Positions 15,548 through 23,589 of a DNA stretch of 64,000 bases are shown in pieces (position 1 is the stretch's first letter; each line of letters begins with the position of its first letter). The position numbers and the translations under genes were made by a program. The DNA is from Paenibacillus rubinfantis. GTDB lineage: Bacteria > Bacillota > Bacilli > Paenibacillales > Paenibacillaceae. The notes under the pieces are model-generated. The model ran no database searches. It worked only from the letters and a program-made list of their open reading frames with translations, and had not been told where the DNA came from. The stretch lies in contig NZ_LN909066.1 in the NCBI RefSeq assembly GCF_001486505.1, forward strand, positions 1,158,452-1,222,451, given 5' to 3'.

Positions 15548-15721
15548 TGTATTCGATTATTCGCATAAAAAACGGTGCTGAAGCGCAGAAATCCGAAATG
15601 TATTCGATTTTTCATATAGATTTTCCTCTTTTGGCCCCCTGAGGGTCAAATCTATATGAAATTTCATATATAATCCGCCAGCATCGCCGGAAACGTCGAA
15701 ATGTATTCGATTTTTCACATA
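15548..15721. repeat. Three copies of a 20-bp dispersed repeat plus inverted repeat
   Basis: The 20-mer TGTATTCGATTTTTCATATA occurs at 15599-15618, with variants at 15548-15567 and 15702-15721. A perfect 14-bp inverted repeat, TTTCATATAGATTT at 15610-15623 and AAATCTATATGAAA at 15648-15661, uses the middle copy. The AT-rich block lies in the gap between the ParM-like gene and the DUF6157 gene. No gene is seen in the gap. Confidence 0.8.
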
Positions 15722-15766
15722 AAAAAATCCGGCGGTACATGCACCACCGGAACAATGACTTGGATC

Positions 15767-16861
15767 TTACGCCGGGTTCGATTGTTGGCCCGCTTTGTTC
15801 TTGGCCAATTTCAGGTAACCCTGCACGTTCAGAATCTCGCTATTCTCTTCAAACCGCAAACGCATCGAGCCGGCCGCATCAATCAGGTACGATTTCAGTG
15901 CCGCAGCGCCACCGCCAAGCACATAGAAACATTCGATATCCGGATATTTCTTCCACCGCTTGCGAATCAAATCCACCAGCTTCTGCGCTGCACGGCTGAA
16001 ATACATATCAACGATCGGCCGAATGTCCGCTTGTCCTTCCCCCACACGTTGGATGACAAACTCCCGGTTACGGATGCGACCAATCAGCTTCGTCCGGCTT
16101 GGGAAGCGGTATCCGAACTGATCCTCAACATCGCGGATGATCGAATCCAGGTAGGTTGCAAGTCCGAATTGCTCCCCCGTACTGAACTGGTTATCGATAT
16201 TCATCCGCTTCACCACCGGAAAATCCGTGGTCAAGGCCCCGATCTCGCAAATGCCGATGCAGCCGTTATGCAGCTCTTCATTCCGGACCTGCAACGTATC
16301 GTTTGTCGCCAAATGGAACAGGGCTGCCGCGCCTTCCACCGACACGATCGTACGGCGGATGTTGAGGCGAACCGTGCGCCCGCCCAGCTCGGGAGTGGAC
16401 AGGAACGTCACCTCGTGCTCGCCGGTCAGTCGGTCCTCAAACGCTTGGTGGAAGGCCACATAAGTTCGAACCGGCAGCCCGGTCCCAATGATGTATTCAA
16501 CCTCTTCAACCCCGGTTCCCGAGGTTGTGTAGGATTGACCGGAAAGGGCCGCGTAAGCCAGCGCCGTCAGCGCCACCACCAGGGACTGATCGCTGGTCGC
16601 TTTATTGTCCGTCTCTTCCAGCTCAGAGTTGTCCTGATCCTCCATGGCCAGCAAACCTACGAAATACCGCTGGTTATTTCTTTTTAATTTAGGGCTATAG
16701 ACCCGAACATCCAGTGCTTTCAGCGGAGAGTCCTCTTCCTGCAGCACATGTCTATCATATCCGGGAGAAACGATACTCGGAATAATGATCGGTCGTTGTG
16801 AACCGTCAACTACTACCTTAACGCTGTCGTTGCCAACGTCGATTCCGGCAATTCTGATCAT
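15767..16861 (-). CDS. ParM/StbA-family actin-like ATPase
   Basis: This is predicted to be an actin-fold, filament-forming ATPase. The 364-residue product starts after AGGAGG and shows the phosphate 1 motif IAGIDVGNDSVKVVVDG. Further along are CEIGALTTDFPVV (phosphate 2 region) and the adenosine motif FYVLGGGAAAL near residue 320. ParM proteins segregate plasmids, but this copy is chromosomal and no ParR-like gene or obvious centromere-like repeat operon lies beside it. Its cellular role is unknown. A monocistronic unit is likely. Confidence 0.87.
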   Translation of the reverse strand: MIRIAGIDVGNDSVKVVVDGSQRPIIIPSIVSPGYDRHVLQEEDSPLKALDVRVYSPKLKRNNQRYFVGLLAMEDQDNSELEETDNKATSDQSLVVALTALAYAALSGQSYTTSGTGVEEVEYIIGTGLPVRTYVAFHQAFEDRLTGEHEVTFLSTPELGGRTVRLNIRRTIVSVEGAAALFHLATNDTLQVRNEELHNGCIGICEIGALTTDFPVVKRMNIDNQFSTGEQFGLATYLDSIIRDVEDQFGYRFPSRTKLIGRIRNREFVIQRVGEGQADIRPIVDMYFSRAAQKLVDLIRKRWKKYPDIECFYVLGGGAAALKSYLIDAAGSMRLRFEENSEILNVQGYLKLAKNKAGQQSNPA

Positions 16862-17019
16862 AATAACCTCCTTACATTAGGAAAGAAGACACTTTTCCAA
16901 TTATTTCTCATTTCGCTTCCCTTCGACAAATTCCTGCTTAAGGAGTGAAAATAGTTACAAAATTTTTTTAAATGAAAAAGGGATTTGCCACAATTTGCCG
17001 AAATAGTTGTATTGGCAAG

Positions 17020-17049
17020 TTGCAAGGAATGACCTTGGTCCTACATAAT
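17020..17049 (+). promoter_or_regulatory. Candidate promoter for the first M23-bactofilin operon
   Basis: TTGCAA at 17020-17025 and CATAAT at 17044-17049 are 18 bp apart, 34 bp upstream of the M23 gene start. Confidence 0.45.
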
Positions 17050-17083
17050 GGCATGTTCAACTCAAGATGATCAGGAGGAAGTC

Positions 17084-18106
17084 ATGAAGCTCAGATTCAA
17101 AAAAAACGTCAACCGGCGTTATACACTGCTGATCGTGCCGGAAGGCACCAGCCCCGTGTTTCGCTTTAAATTCCGCTTTTCCTATTTGCTGGCCATCCTG
17201 GTCACCGCGGCGGTGCTGCTCAGCTCCGTGTTGGTTTTGTATGCCCTCAACCGTACCCATACGAACCGGATCGGAACGCTGGAAGCGCAGCTGTCCAATT
17301 CCTCCGACCAGTTCAGGAACACCGTCGTCAACAAGGAGCAGGAAATCGACCGGCTGCTCAACGAGCTGATGGAGCTGTCGAAGAAGTCCAAAACCATCGA
17401 GGCCAAAATGAGTGAGCTGGAGCAGCTCGAGGCGGAGCTGAAATCGATTACGGACGGCGGATCAAGTAAAACCAAGGACACAACCGCAGCCGTGGACAAG
17501 AATGCAGCGATGGATTCCCTCGCTTCGGATGAAGGTGGGGTTGGCGGAGAATCGATCCCACTCACCGAACAGGATGTAGCGCAATTGGTCAAAGAGACGA
17601 AGGAGAGCATCACCACCTCGCTGCAGGAAATGCCCGAATTGCAGCAGCGGCTGGAGCAAACCAAAGTTTCAATCCAGGAGTACAAAGCGCTGATGGCCAT
17701 TTTGCCTACCTTTTGGCCCACGGATTCCACCCGAATCACCTCTGATTTCGGCGAACGGGAGGACCCTTTTACCGGGCGGCTGACCAAACATGCCGGCATG
17801 GACATCGGAGGGAGCGTTGGCGATCCCGTCTATGCCGCAGCGAACGGCAAGGTTGTCGATACCGGATACACCAGCGCGCGAGGCAACTATATCACGATTT
17901 CCCATCCCTCGGGATTAAAAACAAACTATATGCATTTGAGCAAAATTTTAACGAAGGTTGGCGACAGCGTTAAGCAAGGCGATACCATCGCAGAGCTTGG
18001 CTCCACCGGCCGCAGCACCGGACCTCATCTCCATATTGAGGTCGTGAAGAACGGCAGTACGGTCGACCCGGTCAATTACCTTAGAAAACCAGGAGAGGAA
18101 GAGTAA
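17084..18106 (+). CDS. Membrane-anchored M23 metallopeptidase (copy 1)
   Basis: This is predicted to cut peptidoglycan cross-links outside the cell. The ATG at 17084 follows AGGAGG and gives 340 residues. A basic cytosolic N-terminus leads to one membrane helix (about residues 33-53), then a coiled coil (about 60-120) and a low-complexity linker. The C-terminal M23 domain has HAGMDIGG, the N-terminal Zn-ligand region, and GPHLHIEVVKNG with the HxH ligand pair, so catalysis is plausible. A bactofilin gene follows after 4 bp. The same gene pair is repeated at 27989-29439. Confidence 0.92.
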   Translation: MKLRFKKNVNRRYTLLIVPEGTSPVFRFKFRFSYLLAILVTAAVLLSSVLVLYALNRTHTNRIGTLEAQLSNSSDQFRNTVVNKEQEIDRLLNELMELSKKSKTIEAKMSELEQLEAELKSITDGGSSKTKDTTAAVDKNAAMDSLASDEGGVGGESIPLTEQDVAQLVKETKESITTSLQEMPELQQRLEQTKVSIQEYKALMAILPTFWPTDSTRITSDFGEREDPFTGRLTKHAGMDIGGSVGDPVYAAANGKVVDTGYTSARGNYITISHPSGLKTNYMHLSKILTKVGDSVKQGDTIAELGSTGRSTGPHLHIEVVKNGSTVDPVNYLRKPGEEE

Positions 18107-18110
18107 ATTC

Positions 18111-18590
18111 ATGAAATTAAGGAATAATGCAAAAACCGTGAAGCTGGACCCGAATACGACGGATACTTTGATCGGGGAAGGCAGTATTTTTGAAGGAAAA
18201 ATCCGCTCGGACGCCGGCGTGCGTATCGAAGGGCAAATTACCGGCGATATCGAATGCGAAGGTGATGTGACGGTCGGGGAAAAAGGTGTGGTCCATTCCA
18301 ACATTCTGGCCCGCAACATCATTATCGCCGGCACCGTCAACGGGAACGTGCAGGCCAAAAACAAGCTGTCGATCACTTCCAAAGGCAAGCTGTATGGGAA
18401 CATGGTCGCTTCCTCTCTCTCCATTGAAGAGGGCAGTATTTTCGAGGGCACCAGCAAAATGGGCGGAGCGGACAAGCCTGACAGTGCGGCATTAAAAGAA
18501 ACTGCAGCCGCAGCCGCCCCTTCCGAAACGCCTCCTCCTGCCAAAAATAATGAGAAGCAGGAAAACGATGCGGTTTATAAAACGTGGTGA
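18111..18590 (+). CDS. Bactofilin (copy 1)
   Basis: This is a cytoskeletal beta-helix protein that polymerises without nucleotide, often guiding local cell-wall synthesis. The 159-residue product has the repeating beta-helical core from LIGEGSIFEGKIRSDAGVRIEG through IIIAGTVNGNVQAKNKLSITSKGKLYGNM. It ends in an Ala/Pro/Lys tail. It is 4 bp from the membrane M23 peptidase and must be co-translated with it. The pairing implies that the bactofilin localises the peptidase, as in other bacteria with adjacent bactofilin and M23 genes. Confidence 0.94.
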   Translation: MKLRNNAKTVKLDPNTTDTLIGEGSIFEGKIRSDAGVRIEGQITGDIECEGDVTVGEKGVVHSNILARNIIIAGTVNGNVQAKNKLSITSKGKLYGNMVASSLSIEEGSIFEGTSKMGGADKPDSAALKETAAAAAPSETPPPAKNNEKQENDAVYKTW

Positions 18591-18605
18591 TTCGAACAAA
18601 TCAAA

Positions 18606-18637
18606 AAGGCCGGACAAGCTGTCCGGTCTTTTTGTTT
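18606..18637 (+). terminator. Terminator after bactofilin copy 1
   Basis: GGCCGGACA, an AGC loop and TGTCCGGTC form a stem followed by TTTTTG on the plus strand. It lies between convergent bactofilin and tsaD. Confidence 0.85.
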
Positions 18638-18658
18638 TGGGCGATGGGCCCTATGGGG

Positions 18659-19702
18659 TTATGATCCCTGGCCGACGGACCAACCTTCCAAAGATAGGGA
18701 AGGCTCGGCTTTCAGCTCAAGATTGGAGAACTCGCCGCTCTTCCATTTCAAATAGGCGGCTGCGCCGATCATCGCGGCGTTATCGGTGCAGTATTTCAAC
18801 GGCGGGATCAGCAGTGCGATCCCTTCGCGTTCACAGCGTTCGCTCAACGCCGCGCGCAACCCCCGGTTGGCGGCGACGCCACCGCAGAGAAGCAGTTGGC
18901 GAGAGTCGGTGGCCTTCACGGCGCGGACTGCTTTTTCCACCAGCACCTCGATGACTGACTCTTGAAACCCCCGGGCAATCGCCGGCTGATAGCCATCCTC
19001 ACCGCGCATCTTATGCTGGTTCACCGCGTTGAGTACGGCCGATTTGAGTCCGCTTAAGCTGAAGTCGTAAGAGTCGGGCTCCAGCCAAGCCCGCGGCAGC
19101 TCTTCCGCTTCCTCCGCTTCCGCTGCCAGCTTGTCCACGAAGGGACCGCCGGGGTAAGGGAAGCCCAGCGCCCGGGCTACCTTGTCATAAGCTTCGCCAA
19201 CGGCATCGTCGCGCGTCCGGCCAAGCAGGCGAAAGCTCCCCTCCCGCTCCATCAGCACCAGCTCCGTATGCCCCCCCGAGACGACCAGCGCCATAGACGG
19301 GTACAACAGCTCGGCCTCCAAACGGTTAGCGTAGATATGACCGGCGATATGATGAACGCCGATCAGCGGCTTGTCCAGCGCAAAGGCGAGGCTTTTGGCA
19401 GCCATAATCCCAACGAGCAGCGCGCCAACCAATCCGGGCCCCTCCGTCACAGCGATCGCGGACAGCGATTCCGGCGATACCCCCGCCTCCTGCACCGCTT
19501 CCTCCAGCATCCGCGTAATGCTCTCGACATGCTTGCGCGAAGCGACTTCCGGCACGACGCCGCCAAACGCCCGGTGCGTTTCAATCTGGCTGGCGATCAG
19601 GTTGGACAACACCTCTGTCCCGTTCTTCACCACGGCGGCCGAGGTTTCGTCGCAGCTCGTTTCCACCGCCAAAATATACACATCCTGCTCTTGCTTTACC
19701 AC
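18659..19702 (-). CDS. tsaD: tRNA t6A threonylcarbamoyltransferase TsaD
   Basis: TsaD transfers threonylcarbamoyl to A37 of ANN-decoding tRNAs, with TsaB and TsaE. The GTG at 19700-19702 is preferred; it gives 347 residues, close to family size, with AAGGA upstream. A further GTG at 19756 would overlap rimI more deeply. Motifs are LAVETSCDETSAAVVKNG, the metal-binding HHIAGHIYANRL, ALVVSGGHTEL and LLLCGGVAANRGLR. It overlaps the end of rimI by 7 bp, in line with coupled translation in a tsaE-tsaB-rimI-tsaD operon. Confidence 0.96.
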   Translation of the reverse strand: MVKQEQDVYILAVETSCDETSAAVVKNGTEVLSNLIASQIETHRAFGGVVPEVASRKHVESITRMLEEAVQEAGVSPESLSAIAVTEGPGLVGALLVGIMAAKSLAFALDKPLIGVHHIAGHIYANRLEAELLYPSMALVVSGGHTELVLMEREGSFRLLGRTRDDAVGEAYDKVARALGFPYPGGPFVDKLAAEAEEAEELPRAWLEPDSYDFSLSGLKSAVLNAVNQHKMRGEDGYQPAIARGFQESVIEVLVEKAVRAVKATDSRQLLLCGGVAANRGLRAALSERCEREGIALLIPPLKYCTDNAAMIGAAAYLKWKSGEFSNLELKAEPSLSLEGWSVGQGS

Positions 19703-20208
19703 AAGCTTTCGCTTCCTTCCCCGGTTTCCGACTGCGATCTTGGCAGCTCGCACCACATTATGATTGCATCTTCATGATTATCGGAATAATACCCTTTTCG
19801 CACGCCCGCCGGGGCGAAGCCCATTTTCTCATAAAGCGCGCGAGCGACCGTATTGGACACCCGCACCTCCAGCGTCATCCGGACCATCCCAAGCTCCGCC
19901 GCCCATTCCATCATTCGGCGCAGCAGCTTCTCTCCGAGATGACGGCCCCGATACGCGGTGCGAACAGCAATGTTCGTGACGTGGGCTTCGTCGAGGATCG
20001 TCCACATCCCGGCATATGCGATGGGTTCGCCATGATATTCCATGATTTGATACCGTGCAAAATGATTATGTGTTAACTCGTTACGAAACGCTTCCTCGCT
20101 CCACGGGAGCGTAAACGATTCATGTTCGATCACCATGACGTCCGGGAGATCCGCCAGCGTCATGTTGCGAAATTTGATGTCTTGTTCCAGCTTCGCCGCC
20201 CCCTCCAC
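19696..20208 (-). CDS. rimI: Ribosomal protein S18-alanine N-acetyltransferase RimI
   Basis: This GNAT-fold enzyme is annotated as the acetyltransferase of ribosomal protein S18. The 170-residue product has VTNIAVRTAYRGRHLGEKLLRRMME, the acetyl-CoA-binding region, and LEVRVSNTVARALYEKMGF followed by GVRKGYYSDNHEDAIIMW, typical of RimI in Firmicutes. The GTG start at 20206-20208 directly follows the TsaB stop codon. An internal start a few codons later is possible because GGAGGGGG lies within the first codons. It sits inside the tsa operon, as in B. subtilis. Confidence 0.93.
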   Translation of the reverse strand: MEGAAKLEQDIKFRNMTLADLPDVMVIEHESFTLPWSEEAFRNELTHNHFARYQIMEYHGEPIAYAGMWTILDEAHVTNIAVRTAYRGRHLGEKLLRRMMEWAAELGMVRMTLEVRVSNTVARALYEKMGFAPAGVRKGYYSDNHEDAIIMWCELPRSQSETGEGSESLW

Positions 20209-20924
20209 TTACGCGTTCCGCAGCCGTTTGGCTTCGGCCTCCGCCAGCTGCGTATAGTTCGGCTCCAGCGCATGAACGTCGTCCGCCGGTTGCCCGGTGC
20301 GGGCCACGCCGGCGAGGCCCATCCATGCGCCCTCCAGCTCGTAGGGCACGAGCTGGACCCGCTCGCCGAAGGCGGCGATCAGCGGCGCGATCGCCGCTTC
20401 GTGCTTCTCGGTCTCGCCCACGAACCAAAGGCGGGCCGGCCGTTCCTGTGCGGGCAGCTGCTCCAGCTGCCGCTTCAGCTCGTCGGCCCACCCGTCCATC
20501 AGCCGGATCGCGTCGGGTTCCAGACGCTCCGGCAACCCGCCCGGCGCTGGTGCAGCGAACAGCGCCGAATAGGCCCGCTGGCCCAGCCGCCCAGCGCCAA
20601 AGCGGCCAGGCTCGAGACGCCGTAGACCGGCAGCCGTAACGACCACGCCAAGGTTTTGGCGGTCGTGACGGCAATCCGGATCCCGGTGTAGGAGCCTGGC
20701 CCGATCCCGACGGCGATCCCGTCCAAATCCTGCTTGGCGAGCCCCGCCGCCTTCAGGCAATCTCCGATCGCCGTCACCAAATATGCCGAATGGTTTCGTT
20801 CGGCATGGATATTTCGTTCGGCCAGCACGCGGCCGCCCTCGGTGACCGCCACCGCCAGCGAAGAAGTGGCGGTGTCCAACGCCAGCAGCCGCTGTGGCTG
20901 CTGTTGTTCTTCATATTCGTTCAT
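20209..20924 (-). pseudogene. tsaB: TsaB with an internal frameshift and small deletion
   Basis: TsaB is the inactive partner that dimerises with TsaD for t6A synthesis. The ATG at 20922-20924 starts MNEYEEQQQPQRLLALDTATSS and reads correctly through VGIGPGSYTGIRIAVTTAKTLAWS and VSSLAALALGGWAS. Near 20575-20590 the TsaB signal jumps to another frame, continuing QRAYSALFAAPAPGG...LEPNYTQLAEAEAKRL to 20209. The expected stretch with the family's DARRGQ motif is missing, about 13 residues by comparison with remembered B. subtilis YdiC. As it stands the first frame ends at 20499. Because TsaB is usually essential, an assembly error in this GC-rich stretch is as likely as a real lesion. Confidence 0.85.
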
Positions 20925-20926
20925 GT

Positions 20927-21421
20927 TCAGGATACTCCATTCTCTTTCAGGACCTTCACCCATGTTTCGTAGGGTTCACCCTGTCCATTGATATACATGC
21001 GCCGCCCCGTCGCCGACAACGTCTCGACGTAGATGCGCAGCACGCTTTCCGGAAGCAGCTCCTCAATCAAGCTGGCCCACTCCACCAAGGTGACGCCATT
21101 CCCGTAGAAATACTCGTCCAGCCCCAGCTCATCGGCCTCATCCAGCGAGAGCCGATAGACGTCCATATGATAAAAAGGCAGCCTGCCTTCATACTCCTTG
21201 ATCAAGGTAAAGGTTGGACTGTTCACCGTATCCTTCACGCCGAGGTGCTTCGCAAACAGCTGGGAAAACGCCGTTTTGCCCGCTCCAAGATCTCCGTCCA
21301 GGGCGATCACCGTTCCCGGCTGTACCCGTCCCGCCAATGCGGCCGCCAGCTGTTCCGTTCCATTGAGGTCCTCGACTTCGTATACCCACTGGGCCGAGAG
21401 CTTGTCCTTGCCATTCTCCAT
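20927..21421 (-). CDS. tsaE: tRNA t6A synthesis ATPase TsaE
   Basis: TsaE is the small P-loop ATPase needed for cycling of the TsaB-TsaD complex. The ATG at 21419-21421 gives 164 residues; a GTG two codons upstream is also possible, and the ribosome site is weak (GGTGG). Visible are the Walker A motif GDLGAGKTAFSQLFA, SPTFTLIKEYEG, FYHMDVYRL and TLVEWASLIEELLP. Its TGA is followed after two bases by the tsaB ATG, so the genes are tightly coupled. It is the first gene of the tsa operon. Confidence 0.95.
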   Translation of the reverse strand: MENGKDKLSAQWVYEVEDLNGTEQLAAALAGRVQPGTVIALDGDLGAGKTAFSQLFAKHLGVKDTVNSPTFTLIKEYEGRLPFYHMDVYRLSLDEADELGLDEYFYGNGVTLVEWASLIEELLPESVLRIYVETLSATGRRMYINGQGEPYETWVKVLKENGVS

Positions 21422-21460
21422 ACTCACTCTAGCTTACCACCTTTATCACGGTTCCAACAC

Positions 21461-21590
21461 ATCCCGCGCATATCATCCGCATTTATCCGCATTTATCCGC
21501 ATTTATCTGCATTTATCCGCATTTATCTGCATTTATCTGCGTTCATCCGCATTTATCTGCGTTCATCCGCATTCACTCGCATATCATCCG
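21461..21590. repeat. 10-bp tandem array (ATTTATCYGC)
   Basis: About twelve direct copies of a 10-mer, ATTTATCCGC or ATTTATCTGC with GTTCATCCGC variants, run without gaps just upstream of tsaE. The 10-bp period is close to one helical turn. The array is not a multiple of three and has no spacers, so it is neither coding nor CRISPR. Confidence 0.93.
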
Positions 21591-21617
21591 CGTACCACCC
21601 GTTTAGACCGCCCAATT

Positions 21618-22236
21618 CCCTTCTAACGGACTCAGAAGCCCTTATTGGCTCATTTCCCGTACATTTCCCGCGCTAACAGACTCAGGAGACGTTATTTCGC
21701 CTTTTAGGCGAAAAAAACACCGCAATTGAGGCAAATAAGGTCTCTCCAGTCCGTTAGCCGCCGGAACCTCACGCCTGCAAACCAATAACGTCTCTGGTGT
21801 CCGTTACGGTTACGGTCCGCGTCACTTCGTCGTCTGGTCCCTGTCTTTCGTGACAGTTACAGCCCGTGTTACCTCAATGCATTGTTCTTTGTTGTTCGTT
21901 ACGATCCGTGTTCCATCATCGGTCAGTCCTTGCTATCCGTTACCGATCCGCGTCGGCCTTCACCGGCTGGTCCTTCTAACGGACCAAGAGAGTCCCTTCA
22001 TCGTCTAGCCCTTCTAACGGACCAAGAGAGTCCCTTCATCGTCTAGCCCTTCTAACGGACTCAGAAGCCCTTATTGGCTCATTTCCCGGACATTTCCCGC
22101 GCTAACGGACTCAGGAGACGTTATTTCGCCCTTTCGGCGAAAAAAACACCCTAATCCAGGCAAATAAGGTCTCTCCAGTCCGTTAGCGGCCGGACCCCCA
22201 CGTCAACTGATAAATAACGTCCCTGATGTCCGTTAG
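21618..22236. repeat. Two ~150-bp direct repeats with related fragments
   Basis: Copy A (about 21618-21765) and copy B (about 22047-22195) share CCCTTCTAACGGACTCAGAA, a CATTTCCCG segment, GCTAACGGACTCAGGAGACG, a TTTCGCC/GGCGAAA hairpin and GGTCTCTCCAGTCCGTTAGC. Each is followed by AATAACGTCYCTG and TGTCCGTTA. TAACGGAC-type words occur many times in both directions, giving the block dyad character. The rest of 21428-22493 holds no recognisable gene. Confidence 0.85.
21972..22058. repeat. 38-bp tandem duplication
   Basis: CCTTCTAACGGACCAAGAGA and the bases following it repeat at 21972 and 22010, and the first 11 bases recur at 22048, so the period is exactly 38 bp. The last copy merges with copy B of the 150-bp repeat. 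Confidence 0.9.
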
Positions 22237-22493
22237 GTTACTCGCGCCCCTTCAACGTCTCATCCTTGATCTCCAATACCTTATTGCGCTCCCTAGCTGT
22301 CTGTTACTATTCCATATCCCTGCATCGACTCGTCTCTGTTGCTCGTTTGCAGCTGCGCCAGCTATCTCCGCGGGCACCTGCTAGGTACTGACTTGCTAGG
22401 CACTGTCCTCATTATATCGGTCCGCCGCACCCCCCGCAACCGCGGAACGCAGGATCAAAAGCGGACGAAAGCGAGCAACTTGCGCGTAACGCG

Positions 22494-22523
22494 TAAATAG
22501 AAACCACGTTTATAACCATACTA
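22494..22523 (+). promoter_or_regulatory. Candidate sigma-G (forespore) promoter of ku
   Basis: TAAATA at 22494-22499, a 17-bp spacer and CATACTA at 22517-22523 fit the sigma-G pattern (TGAATA, 17-18 bp, CATACTA) with one -35 mismatch. It ends 54 bp before the ku ATG. The B. subtilis ku and ligD genes are forespore-expressed, which supports the reading. Confidence 0.6.
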
Positions 22524-22577
22524 CGAATAAGCGACTCTACAGAGCGTAACCGAAAGAGAAGGAAGGAGTTTTACACC

Positions 22578-23552
22578 ATGCATACCGTCTGGAAGGGAGC
22601 GATCAGCTTTGGGCTGGTCCATGTGCCGGTCAAAATGTTTTCGGCTACCGAAGACAAAGACATCTCCATGAAGTACATCCATAAGGTCTGCGGCAGTCCG
22701 ATTTCCTATGTACGGCGTTGTCCGGCCTGTGAAGTGGATGTGAACTGGGATGATATTTCACGCGGCTACGAATATGAGAAAGGTAAATACGTGCTTTTTG
22801 AAAAAGAAGAACTGGAACAGCTGTCCGCCCACGCTGAAAAAACGATTAACATCATCGATTTCGTGGATTTGGAGGAGATTGATCCGATTTACTTTCAAAA
22901 GACGTATTATTTGTCTCCGGATCAGGCTGGAGGGAACGCGTACCAGCTCCTGCTGGAAGCGATGCGCCAATCGGGGAAGATCGGGATCGCCAAAATCGCC
23001 ATCCGCTCCAAGAGCAGTCTGGCCGCCATCCGGGTGATGGAAGGGTGTTTAGCGATAGAAACGATCTTTTATCCGGACGAAATCCGTCCGATTTCTCAAG
23101 TGCCCAACCTGCCTGAAAACGTTCAGGTGAACGACAAGGAGCTGACGATGGCGAAAATGCTGATCGAGCAGTTGTCCACCCCGTTTGAGCCGGAGAAATA
23201 CACCGACGACTACCGCGAGGGGTTACTGCACCTGATCGAGCAAAAAGTCGCCGGTGAAGAAATCAGTTTGGCCCCGGCCAAACCGGAGACCAACGTGATC
23301 GACCTGATGGCGGCGCTGCAAGCGAGCATCGAGGCGGTCAAGCCGGTCGCGACCGATCCGGGTCCCGCCGCTGCTGCTCCGGCAAAACGCACGCGTAAAC
23401 CGGCCGCCAAAAAGGCAAAGGCCGAGCCCGAAGCCGCTCCCGCCACAGGCAAGGCCGGAAAGGCAGGTGCGGATAAAGAAACCACCACGCCAACCGTTGC
23501 GGTGAAGCCCAAGCCGAAGCGCCGCACCACTGCCAAGCCGGAGGCGAAGTAG
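22578..23552 (+). CDS. ku: Non-homologous end-joining protein Ku
   Basis: Ku forms a dimeric ring on DNA double-strand ends and recruits LigD. The 324-residue product has the bacterial start MHTVWKGAISFGLVHVPVKMF, CPACEVDVNWDDISRGYEYEKGKYV and LIEQLSTPFEPEKYTDDYREGLLHLI. The Ku core ends near residue 230. After it comes a Lys/Ala/Pro-rich tail (KRTRKPAAKKAKAEPE and so on) of the kind that binds DNA in extended bacterial Ku. The ATG follows AAGGAAGGAG. The ligase gene lies convergent downstream. A forespore-type promoter is seen upstream. Confidence 0.96.
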   Translation: MHTVWKGAISFGLVHVPVKMFSATEDKDISMKYIHKVCGSPISYVRRCPACEVDVNWDDISRGYEYEKGKYVLFEKEELEQLSAHAEKTINIIDFVDLEEIDPIYFQKTYYLSPDQAGGNAYQLLLEAMRQSGKIGIAKIAIRSKSSLAAIRVMEGCLAIETIFYPDEIRPISQVPNLPENVQVNDKELTMAKMLIEQLSTPFEPEKYTDDYREGLLHLIEQKVAGEEISLAPAKPETNVIDLMAALQASIEAVKPVATDPGPAAAAPAKRTRKPAAKKAKAEPEAAPATGKAGKAGADKETTTPTVAVKPKPKRRTTAKPEAK

Positions 23553-23589
23553 AGAGCACCATTTAATGAACGGGTGCACGGGGGTACGG

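Noticed and set aside
20120..20674. 184-codon minus-strand frame overlapping tsaB and rimI
   Set aside because: It is an Arg/Gly-rich shadow of GC-rich coding DNA; the true reading is tsaB in two other frames.
21461..21590. Possible CRISPR-like array
   Set aside because: The 10-bp units are directly joined with no spacers and no cas genes are present.
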